This document shows positions 1 through 5,827 of a stretch of DNA of 7,992 nt, in pieces. The notes under the pieces were generated by a model that worked only from the letters and a program-made list of their open reading frames with translations, was not told the DNA's origin and did not search any database. The position numbers were made by a program, and so were the translations under genes. The stretch is from Paludibacteraceae bacterium. GTDB taxonomy: Bacteria > Bacteroidota > Bacteroidia > Bacteroidales > Paludibacteraceae. Positions within the stretch are counted from its first letter, which is position 1; every line of letters starts with the position of its first letter. Where the stretch lies: positions 1-7,992 of the forward strand of contig JAGCMZ010000004.1 in NCBI GenBank assembly GCA_017646225.1, given 5' to 3'.

Positions 1-567
1 GAAACTACTTCTTTTGCAGCCTTGTTGGCATCGGCTGGTGTTGCTGTTGGTATGGCTTTAAGCGGCAACTTGCAAAACTTTGCAGGTGGTGTAATGATCT
101 TGCTTTTCAAACCCATCAAAACCGGCGACTATATCGAAGCACAAGGTGTAGCAGGTAGTGTAAAAGAGATTCAAATTTTCCACACTGTACTTACCACTCC
201 CGACAACCAAACTGTTTTTGTTCCTAATGGTCCATTGAGCAGCAACGTAATTACCAACTACAGCACACAAGACATTCGTCGTGTAGACTGGAGCTTTGGT
301 GTTGATTACGGTACCGATTACGAAAAAGTAAAAGCTGTTATAGAAAAATTGATTGCTGCAGACAGCCGTATTCTGAAAGACCCTGCTCACTTTATTGCCT
401 TGGGTGCATTGGCAGACAGCAGCGTAAACATTACTGTACGTGCTTGGGTTAAAAGCGCAGATTACTGGGGAGTTTATTTTGACATGAACAAAACCGTTTA
501 TGATACCTTCAATAAAGAAGGAATTGAATTCCCATTCCCTCAATTAACGGTTCACCAAGCGAAATAA
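1..567 (+). CDS. MscS-family mechanosensitive ion channel, 5'-truncated by window edge
   Basis: Inner-membrane channel of the MscS family, which opens under membrane tension and releases solutes during hypo-osmotic shock. The reading frame is open from base 1 (188 codons, then TAA at 565-567), so the true start lies upstream; the TTG at 22 is not the start. The first ~35 visible residues are the pore-lining TM3, rich in Gly and Ala ([19 protein letters not shown]) like E. coli MscS TM3. Next comes the beta domain ([19 protein letters not shown], then VFVPNG and NVITNYS) and the C-terminal alpha/beta domain, with DSRILKDP and the terminal FPFPQ motif. By comparison with E. coli MscS (286 aa), about 90-95 residues, including TM1 and TM2, are missing off the edge. 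The protein ends soon after FPFPQLTV, as in short MscS proteins with no added C-terminal domain. Family assignment is firm; the exact paralogue is not. Confidence 0.95.
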   Translation, partial: ETTSFAALLASAGVAVGMALSGNLQNFAGGVMILLFKPIKTGDYIEAQGVAGSVKEIQIFHTVLTTPDNQTVFVPNGPLSSNVITNYSTQDIRRVDWSFGVDYGTDYEKVKAVIEKLIAADSRILKDPAHFIALGALADSSVNITVRAWVKSADYWGVYFDMNKTVYDTFNKEGIEFPFPQLTVHQAK

Positions 568-568
568 A

Positions 569-688
569 GAGGCCGAATAAAAAGTGTATTTTGTCGTTAC
601 GCTCGCCCTCAAAAGGCTCATTTACGCTAAGTAAACTCCGCTTTTTCAGGCTTCGCGTGCCTAAAACTACATCCTTTTATTCAACCTC
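569..688. repeat. 120-bp imperfect palindrome in the 3' region of mscS
   Basis: The sequence folds back on itself around position 628. Pairings I can trace from the outside in: GAGG 569-572 with CCTC 685-688; GAATAAAA 575-582 with TTTTATTC 675-682; TGTA 585-588 with TACA 668-671; TTTT 589-592 with AAAA 663-666; ACGC 599-602 with GCGT 655-658; CCT 607-609 with AGG 648-650; AAAA 611-614 with TTTT 643-646; and TTTAC 621-625 with GTAAA 631-635 around a 5-nt loop. It begins 2 nt after the mscS stop codon, so it would lie in the mscS mRNA 3' UTR as a long, interrupted hairpin. It encodes no convincing protein. It could be a dispersed intergenic palindromic repeat, a transcript-stabilising structure, or a remnant of a small mobile element; one copy cannot separate these. 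Confidence 0.7.
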
Positions 689-695
689 TCAATAT

Positions 696-735
696 AAAGG
701 GGATGACTAATTTACTTTTTAGTCATCCCCTTTTT
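696..735. terminator. Strong intrinsic terminator shared by the converging mscS and TPR genes
   Basis: A perfect 15-bp stem, AAAGGGGATGACTAA (696-710) with its complement at 719-733, encloses an 8-nt loop. On the + strand it is followed by a T run (731-735). On the - strand the stem is followed by TTTATATT, a weaker tract. It lies 128 nt past the mscS stop and 39 nt past the - strand gene's stop, so it probably serves both. Confidence 0.9.
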
Positions 736-743
736 GTGGTTAT

Positions 744-772
744 GCGGTGGCTGAGCTTGTCGAAGCCCCCGC
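744..772. repeat. GC-rich hairpin containing CTGAGCTTGTCGAAG, beside a stop codon
   Basis: Arms GCGGTGGCT (744-752) and AGCCCCCGC (764-772) pair at 8 of 9 positions around an 11-nt loop. On the + strand a T-rich tract follows (773-776, then 778-782 after one A), so it could act as a back-up terminator for mscS. Its right arm ends 2 nt from the TAA (775-777) of the - strand gene. The core CTGAGCTTGTCGAAG resembles a short palindromic motif that I recall as scattered between genes in many bacterial genomes; that recollection is unchecked. Confidence 0.5.
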
Positions 773-774
773 TT

Positions 775-1509
775 TTATTTTTCCAGGTGCTTTTGAAGCG
801 TGGGGTACAAGATACCTGTAATGTACGGATAATTGGGTTGCAACTGCAAAGCCTCGTCGTAGCACGCTTTTACCTTTTTCCAATTTTCGTCTTTCTTATA
901 GGCATCGGCCAGGGTTAAAAGCAAGTTCATGTACAACCAATTGTCTTGATGTACGCCCTGGGTTACCATCAGTTGCTTGGCCTTAAGGAAATGTTTTACT
1001 GCCTCGCTTCTGGAACCTCCAAAGGCAGTGGGCATGTAGTAAAACACATTGGCATATTGAATATGGGCAAAATAATTAGCATCGTCTGCCTGCACTGCCT
1101 CTTTTACATATTGCACACTTTTTAATCCGATAAAAGGCGCCTTATACGGCGAAATGCCTATTTTATACCCCACAAAAGCACCCTCGTAAGCGGCTATCAA
1201 AGCTTTGTAAGTTTGCGTTTTTGGCAAGGCATGCAAGTTAGCGTAGGCCTTTTCTAAATACACCTCCGCTTCTTTTTTATCTTTATGTGCTTCGCTCAAG
1301 CGCCACGCCACATAGCCGTACTCGTAATTCAGCACCTCGGCACGCTGTTCCACCGTTTTGTTGGGCAATGCCTCTAGGCTATCAACAATGGCTTTCCAAC
1401 CCACAATATCTTGATGCACATAGCAATGCACTATCTTTTGTGCCGTATTTTGCGACACAACCGATGCACTGATAAGCAAACAAAAAAGAAGGAATAGCGT
1501 TTTTTTCAT
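775..1509 (-). CDS. Secreted TPR-like helical-repeat protein, function unknown
   Basis: A 244-aa protein that I cannot assign to a named function. It opens with a typical signal peptide: MKK, then a hydrophobic stretch, with likely cleavage after VVS (about residues 19/20). There is no lipobox, so a soluble periplasmic or exported protein is likely. The rest is predicted helical with TPR-like spacing of Ala, Tyr and Leu: about 60-95 (ending in AEVYLEKAYANLHAL), about 136-180 (containing PTAFGGSRSEAVKHFLKA) and about 190-230 (ending in CYDEALQLQPNYP). The last is the clearest TPR unit. TPR arrays usually bind proteins or peptides. The ATG lies 9 nt after the priA stop with no Shine-Dalgarno sequence, so it is probably co-transcribed with priA and may depend on translation continuing from it. 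The gene ends facing mscS, before the shared terminator. The ORF is sound; the function is open. Confidence 0.88.
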   Translation of the reverse strand: MKKTLFLLFCLLISASVVSQNTAQKIVHCYVHQDIVGWKAIVDSLEALPNKTVEQRAEVLNYEYGYVAWRLSEAHKDKKEAEVYLEKAYANLHALPKTQTYKALIAAYEGAFVGYKIGISPYKAPFIGLKSVQYVKEAVQADDANYFAHIQYANVFYYMPTAFGGSRSEAVKHFLKAKQLMVTQGVHQDNWLYMNLLLTLADAYKKDENWKKVKACYDEALQLQPNYPYITGILYPTLQKHLEK

Positions 1510-1518
1510 TCTAGCAGA

Positions 1519-3738
1519 TTACATGGGGTCTACATCCATTACTATTTGAAGGGTAGACTGTTGTTTTTTATACTGTGCAGCCAACTGCATCAACTGCATA
1601 CGAACCGCCTGATTATTACCCTTTATTTTTACCAAAAATTGCTTAACGTATAAATTCTGAACCCGACTGATTAAGGCGTTATTAGGACCTAAAACGCTCA
1701 CATTTGCCTCGACGGCAAGTGCCGATGCCATTTGGCGAGCCACGTTGGATGCTACCGCCAATTCTTTGTGTTTTACTTGTACCTCAATGAGTCGGACAAA
1801 GGGCGGAAACTCACAATCGAATCGTTCTTGTAACTCGTTTTGATAAAAAACCTCGGTGTTGTGCTCCATAACGGCAGGTATCAAATAATGATCGGGCTGT
1901 GCCGTTTGCAGCACTACCCATCCTTGTTTTCCACGACGTCCTGCCCTGCCCGAAACCTGTAGCATCAGTTGGAACGCCCTTTCTGCTGCTCGAAAATCGG
2001 GAAAGTTCATCATGTTATCGGCATTCAAAATACCTACCAACCCCACGTTGTCAAAATCGAGCCCTTTGGCCACCATTTGTGTACCTACCAAAATTTGGGT
2101 TTGTCCCGACGCAAAGCGGTTCAACACGCCCTCGTATTGCGCACGTGTGTGGGTAACATCGATATCGAGTCGTTCTGCCTGTACTTGGGGGAAGTGTTTA
2201 TGCAAAGCCTCTAAAATTTTTTCGGTACCAAAACCACGGTCTTTTACCCCCTCTGCTCCGCAAGATGGACATTTTTGAGGCACGGGTATGCTGTATCCAC
2301 AATAATGGCACACCAATTTGTCCGATTTTTTATGGTAAGTCAGACTCACATCGCAATGCTGGCATTTGGGGATGTAGTTGCATTGCGGGCATTCTACATA
2401 CGACGAAAATCCGCGACGGTTTTGGAACAAAATAATTTGCTGCCCTGCCTCTAACACCTCGGTCATTTTTTCCACTAGAAACCAACTGAACATGTCTTTC
2501 ATCCGATTTTTTCGGAAGGCATCTTGTCGGTCAATTACCTCTATACGAGGCAACAAGGCATTGCCATACCGTTGCGTAAGCGATACGTAACCGTATTTAT
2601 CTTGTTGTGCCCAATAGTACGATTCTACCGAAGGCGTTGCCGACCCCAATAAACATTTAGCGCCCACCATTTGCGCCATCATCAACGCCGCATTTTTTGC
2701 ATGATAACGAGGTGCGGGTTCGTATTGTTTGTAAGATGGTTCGTGTTCTTCGTCTACAATGATGAGTCCGATGTTCTGAAAAGGCAAAAATACAGCAGAA
2801 CGCGTGCCCAACACCACCTGTATTTGCTTGTTTTGCAATAAATTGAGGTAAATTTCGGCACGTTGGTTATCGGTTATACCCGAATGGTAAGCTACCATTT
2901 TACTGCCCAACACGCGCGATAATCGTTGCTCCAACTGAGCGGTAAGCGCAATTTCGGGCACTAGATACAACACTTGTTGCCCTTTTTGAAGGGTTTCTTG
3001 TATTTTTTGCAGGTAAATTTCGGTTTTTCCACTGGATGTTACCCCGTGCAGTAGCACAATATCGCGCTGCTGGAACAAATTATTCATTTGCTGCAACGCC
3101 TCTTGCTGATAAGGCGTAAGAATGGGCCAGCCTTGCTGCTGCTCCAACGCAACCAAGCGCGTACTTTCTTGCTCGTAACAAGCCAACACACCGTGCTTTA
3201 ACAAGGTTTGAAAGGCCGATAGAGAACATCCTTCCAACAGTTCGCTTTTTAAAACAGGTTCTTGAACATCACCCTCTGCACCTGCCGCTACCATAGGCAT
3301 CGACAATTGTTGATAACGTTGCAAAAGGGCGCGTTGTTGGGCATTTTTGGCCACAGAAGCATCGCCTACTAACTTAACATACACCACCTGTTTGGGTTTG
3401 TATGTATCGTGTTGCAATAACGTAGGGATGGCCGCTTTGAACACATCGCCCAAAGTACAGCAATAATACGACGCCATCCAGTTCCATAACTGCAATTGCT
3501 GAGCCGTCACCATGGGATAGGCAGAAACCACCTGCATCACTGCTTTGCATTGAACACCTTGGGGCGCTTCGTTTTGCAAAGCACTCACAATACCCAAATA
3601 GTGTTTGGTTTTGCCCAATGGCACTTGCACCAAACTACCCACTTGTACCTTTTCTTGCAGATGCAAAGGCACAGCATAGGTATAACCATTTACTGCCAAG
3701 GGCAAGATTACGTGCGCATATTGAGTAGAATTGGGCAT
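1519..3738 (-). CDS. priA: Primosomal protein N' (replication restart helicase PriA)
   Basis: PriA is a superfamily 2, 3'-to-5' DNA helicase that recognises abandoned forks and D-loops and reloads the replicative helicase. All diagnostic parts are present in 739 aa (E. coli 732). The N-terminal 3'-DNA-binding domain includes VGSLVQVPLGKTKHYLGIV (33-51). Helicase motifs are Walker A GVTSSGKTE (232-240), DEEH (329-332), GSATPS (365-370), GTQMVAKGLDFDNV (552-565) and QVSGRAGRRG (594-603). Eight cysteines (450, 453, 459, 462, 477, 480, 490, 493) form the two zinc sites that PriA inserts within its second helicase lobe. The C-terminal domain runs from about 635 to the end. The stretch between the DNA-binding domain and Walker A looks shorter than in the ~800-residue PriA proteins I recall from other Bacteroidota. 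ATG at 3738 is the only Met before the conserved YAHVILPLAV. It heads a two-gene - strand unit and diverges from the SBF transporter. Confidence 0.98.
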   Translation of the reverse strand: MPNSTQYAHVILPLAVNGYTYAVPLHLQEKVQVGSLVQVPLGKTKHYLGIVSALQNEAPQGVQCKAVMQVVSAYPMVTAQQLQLWNWMASYYCCTLGDVFKAAIPTLLQHDTYKPKQVVYVKLVGDASVAKNAQQRALLQRYQQLSMPMVAAGAEGDVQEPVLKSELLEGCSLSAFQTLLKHGVLACYEQESTRLVALEQQQGWPILTPYQQEALQQMNNLFQQRDIVLLHGVTSSGKTEIYLQKIQETLQKGQQVLYLVPEIALTAQLEQRLSRVLGSKMVAYHSGITDNQRAEIYLNLLQNKQIQVVLGTRSAVFLPFQNIGLIIVDEEHEPSYKQYEPAPRYHAKNAALMMAQMVGAKCLLGSATPSVESYYWAQQDKYGYVSLTQRYGNALLPRIEVIDRQDAFRKNRMKDMFSWFLVEKMTEVLEAGQQIILFQNRRGFSSYVECPQCNYIPKCQHCDVSLTYHKKSDKLVCHYCGYSIPVPQKCPSCGAEGVKDRGFGTEKILEALHKHFPQVQAERLDIDVTHTRAQYEGVLNRFASGQTQILVGTQMVAKGLDFDNVGLVGILNADNMMNFPDFRAAERAFQLMLQVSGRAGRRGKQGWVVLQTAQPDHYLIPAVMEHNTEVFYQNELQERFDCEFPPFVRLIEVQVKHKELAVASNVARQMASALAVEANVSVLGPNNALISRVQNLYVKQFLVKIKGNNQAVRMQLMQLAAQYKKQQSTLQIVMDVDPM

Positions 3739-3745
3739 AGCGAAA

Positions 3746-3753
3746 CAAAGGTA
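3746..3753 (-). promoter_or_regulatory. Bacteroidota -7 box for priA
   Basis: On the - strand this reads TACCTTTG, a full match to TAnnTTTG. Only 7 nt separate it from the priA ATG, so transcription would begin at or within a few bases of the start codon. I see no TTG-type -33 box at the usual distance; the AATCG repeats occupy that position instead. Confidence 0.6.
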
Positions 3754-3766
3754 GTAAATTTTGATG

Positions 3767-3824
3767 AATCGACTAATCGACTAATCGCTAAAATTGCGAT
3801 TAAACAAAGAAACGATTAAACAAA
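3767..3824. promoter_or_regulatory. Phased AATCG/CGATT repeat array between divergent promoters
   Basis: AATCG occurs at 3767, 3775 and 3783 (period 8; the full unit GACTAATC is duplicated at 3771-3786). Its inverse, CGATT, starts at 3797 and 3813 (period 16) within the 12-nt direct repeat CGATTAAACAAA. The inner pair forms a perfect inverted repeat, TAATCGC (3782-3788) and GCGATTA (3796-3802), with a 7-nt spacer. The array covers where a -33 element would sit for both the priA and transporter promoters. A transcription-factor operator is a reasonable inference; the factor is unknown. Confidence 0.5.
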
Positions 3825-3830
3825 TAATTG

Positions 3831-3838
3831 TACCTTTG
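3831..3838 (+). promoter_or_regulatory. Bacteroidota -7 box for the SBF transporter gene
   Basis: TACCTTTG fully matches TAnnTTTG and lies 23 nt before the ATG at 3862, which would give a leader of roughly 15-20 nt. There is no TTG-type -33 box at the expected distance; the CGATTAAACAAA direct repeats fill that region. Confidence 0.6.
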
Positions 3839-3861
3839 CAGAAGAATTTTGCATCAGAAAC

Positions 3862-4800
3862 ATGAAGCAGTTTATAAAAAATTGGTCGTTGCCGCTTACC
3901 ATGTTGTTGGGTATATGTCTATACGTAATAGCGCATGCCTTGCATTTGCCAGATGTGGTAAAAACCAACATCAACAATGGTATTAAAATAGTACAGCCTG
4001 CCCTTATTTTTAGTATGCTGTACCTCTCGTTTTGTAAAATTGATTTTAAGCAACTGCGCCTACGCCCTTGGCACGGATTGCTGTTGCTTTTTCAGATAGG
4101 CATGATGGGGTTACTATCGCTGTTGCTACGCTATCTTCCTCACTCTAACGGCTTTATTTTGCTAGAATGCTTACTAGCCTGCCTTATTTGCCCCACCGCC
4201 ACGGCATCGGTAGTAATTGTAGAAAAATTAAATGGGAATCCAGCAACCTTGCTGATGTACAATATTTTAATCAACATATCAGTGGCGCTTACTGTTCCTG
4301 TATTTATTCCGTTATTTATGCAAGGCGAGGTGGGCTTTTCAGAGACCTTTGGGGCCATTGTAGCCCAAGTTTGCCCCGTGCTAATGATTCCGCTCATCTT
4401 GGCACGCCTAACCAACCGATTTTTGCCAAAACTACGCGATAAAATACGTCAAGTAAAAGACCTTGCCTTTTACCTTTGGATGGTGGCACTTGCGCTTGCT
4501 ATGGCTACGGCTAGCCGTGCATTTGCTCACACCCAAATTGACATCATTACCCTATTGGGCATAATGGGAGTAACCGCAGCAGCGTGTTTGATGCAATTTT
4601 ACATTGGTCGAAAAATAGGCAAACCCTTTGGCGATAGCATCAGTGCAGGCCAGGCCCTAGGGCAAAAAAATACGGTCTTTGTAATTTGGCTAGCCTACAC
4701 TTTTATGGACCCCATTTGCGCCGTAGCCGGTGGCTTTTACAGCATTTGGCACAACTCCGTCAACTCCTGGCAGCTGTACAGGCATAATAAACGCAGATAG
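3862..4800 (+). CDS. SBF/BASS-superfamily membrane transporter
   Basis: A 312-aa polytopic inner-membrane protein of the bile acid:sodium symporter (SBF, COG0385-like) superfamily; the substrate is unknown. About ten hydrophobic segments are visible, near residues 10-28, 38-58, 71-90, 97-120, 128-152, 163-183, 200-220, 228-248 and 269-300 (the last may be two). Family marks are CPTATAS at 110-116 in the broken-helix TM4 and GQALGQKNTV at 263-272 in the TM9 crossover, followed by IWLAYTFMDP. The closing WHNSVNSWQLY resembles a Bacteroidota-specific branch I recall as uncharacterised transporters. Aligned by eye to the Neisseria ASBT structure, several Na+ ligands are replaced: Asn115 by Val117, Ser128 by Leu130, Glu260 by Ala265 and Gln264 by Lys269. 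Na+ coupling should therefore not be assumed. The gene is monocistronic, with its own -7 box and a terminator 14 nt past the stop. Confidence 0.9.
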   Translation: MKQFIKNWSLPLTMLLGICLYVIAHALHLPDVVKTNINNGIKIVQPALIFSMLYLSFCKIDFKQLRLRPWHGLLLLFQIGMMGLLSLLLRYLPHSNGFILLECLLACLICPTATASVVIVEKLNGNPATLLMYNILINISVALTVPVFIPLFMQGEVGFSETFGAIVAQVCPVLMIPLILARLTNRFLPKLRDKIRQVKDLAFYLWMVALALAMATASRAFAHTQIDIITLLGIMGVTAAACLMQFYIGRKIGKPFGDSISAGQALGQKNTVFVIWLAYTFMDPICAVAGGFYSIWHNSVNSWQLYRHNKRR

Positions 4801-4813
4801 CAATACCCCCAAA

Positions 4814-4843
4814 AAAACCGCACCCCTGTGGGGATGCGGTTTT
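4814..4843. terminator. Bidirectional intrinsic terminator between transporter and metF
   Basis: AAAACCGCA (4814-4822) pairs with TGCGGTTTT (4835-4843). The stem continues as CCCC (4823-4826) with GGGG (4830-4833) past a bulged A at 4834, closing on the loop TGT. The + strand stem ends in TTTT. On the - strand the run is TTTTTTT (4817-4811), so it should stop both the transporter transcript and the metH-metF transcript. Confidence 0.92.
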
Positions 4844-4865
4844 GCGTTATTAAAGGAGAAACTTT

Positions 4866-5822
4866 TTAAAACACGGCTTGGCAAATTTGGCGGATGTTGT
4901 CGGATTTGCCCAAGGTGTAGAAATGGAGCGAAGGAATGCCAAAGTCTTTTAGCTGTTTGCATTGCTCTATGGTCCACGCTACCCCTACTTGACGCGCAGC
5001 CTCGTTGGTGGTGCATTTTTTTACCTCTTTTACCAACTCTTCGGGAATGTCGATATTAAAGGTTTGGGGCAATAAATTCAAATCGTTCAAACCCGAAATG
5101 GGTTTTAAACCGGGTACAATGGGGATAGTAATTCCTTCGGCACGGCAAGCCTTTACAAAATCAAAGTATTTTTGATTGTCAAAAAACAGCTGCGTTACCG
5201 CATACTCGGCACCCAATTTTACTTTTTCTTTTAAAAACTGAATATCCGTTTCTAGGTTAGGCGCTTCGATGTGCTTTTCGGGATAACAAGCCACTCCCAT
5301 AGAGAATTGAGTAGGAACTGGGGCTTTTAGCGCATCGTCCAAATAAAGACCCTTGTTCATGTTGTTAATTTGCTGCATCAAATCGGTGGTATGTGCATGG
5401 CCGTTTTCGTTGGGAATGAATACACGCGAACCCTTTTGCGCATCGCCACGCAACACAAACAGGTTGTGAATATCCAAAAAATGCAAGTCGATAAGAATAT
5501 TTTCGATGTCTTCTTGGTTCAAACCACTGCAAATAAGGTGAGGCACTACCTCTATACCGTATTTATAATGAATGGCTGCAGCGGTAGCCACCGTACCTGG
5601 ACGTTTGCGCACCACGCGTTTTTCTATGCTACCATCCTCTTTGGTTTTGTATTGCACATCGGCAGCATGATACGTAATGTTGATGTACGACGGATTAAAT
5701 TCCAACAACGGATCGATGGCGGCATAAATGGCCTCGATGCCTTTCCCCTTTAACGGAGGCAATACCTCAAAGGTGAACAAAGGTTGCGTTGCAGTACGTA
5801 ATTTTTCGGCAATGTTTATCAT
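4866..5822 (-). CDS. metF: 5,10-methylenetetrahydrofolate reductase
   Basis: MetF is a cytoplasmic FAD enzyme with a TIM-barrel fold that reduces 5,10-methylene-THF to 5-methyl-THF, the methyl donor for MetH. The 318-aa protein has the expected landmarks: FEVLPP (18-23), with Glu19 matching the catalytic Glu28 of E. coli; ITYHAAD (49-55) in place of the more usual TYGAGG; LRGD (124-127), with Asp127 matching the flavin-tuning Asp120; YPEKH (180-184); TQLFFDN (210-216); PGLKPI (237-242); and the C-terminal SLHFYTLGK (298-306). An extra stretch around 56-76 (KEDGSIEKRVVRKRPGT), between strand 2 and the next helix, looks like a Bacteroidota version. There is no C-terminal regulatory domain, as is usual for bacterial MetF. 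The ATG follows the metH stop after 2 nt. A terminator stem lies about 22 nt past its own stop. Confidence 0.97.
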   Translation of the reverse strand: MINIAEKLRTATQPLFTFEVLPPLKGKGIEAIYAAIDPLLEFNPSYINITYHAADVQYKTKEDGSIEKRVVRKRPGTVATAAAIHYKYGIEVVPHLICSGLNQEDIENILIDLHFLDIHNLFVLRGDAQKGSRVFIPNENGHAHTTDLMQQINNMNKGLYLDDALKAPVPTQFSMGVACYPEKHIEAPNLETDIQFLKEKVKLGAEYAVTQLFFDNQKYFDFVKACRAEGITIPIVPGLKPISGLNDLNLLPQTFNIDIPEELVKEVKKCTTNEAARQVGVAWTIEQCKQLKDFGIPSLHFYTLGKSDNIRQICQAVF

Positions 5823-5827
5823 GATTA
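5820..5827 (-). other. metH-metF coupling junction
   Basis: On the - strand this reads TAATCATG: the metH stop, two bases, then the metF start. The sequence before it is A/T-rich with no Shine-Dalgarno motif, so re-initiation by ribosomes finishing metH is the likely route to metF translation. This also supports the chosen metF start. Confidence 0.75.

Noticed and set aside
58..543. 161-aa open frame on the - strand opposite mscS
   Set aside because: It is antisense to a clear MscS domain, has no recognisable motif, and is explained by codon bias of the real gene.
703..918. 71-aa + strand open frame starting inside the terminator stem
   Set aside because: It begins in the left arm of the terminator, crosses the GC-rich hairpin and then runs antisense to the TPR gene; no family resemblance.
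3496..3819. 107-aa + strand open frame running into the divergent promoter region
   Set aside because: Most of it is antisense to the PriA N-terminus, and it ends in the AATCG/CGATT repeat array; it is a shadow frame.
3767..3824. Iteron-type replication origin or CRISPR-like array
   Set aside because: The repeats are only 5-12 nt, few in number, lack CRISPR spacers, and have no adjacent Rep or cas gene; an operator in a divergent promoter is simpler.
4730..5059. Open frames on both strands (4690-5016 - and 4730-5059 +) spanning the transporter-metF gap
   Set aside because: Both pass through the bidirectional terminator and overlap two well-supported genes in other frames.
5823..5824. Frameshift explaining the short MetH C-terminus
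   Set aside because: The space between the metH stop and the metF start is only 2 nt, and both frames are intact, so there is no lost coding sequence downstream.
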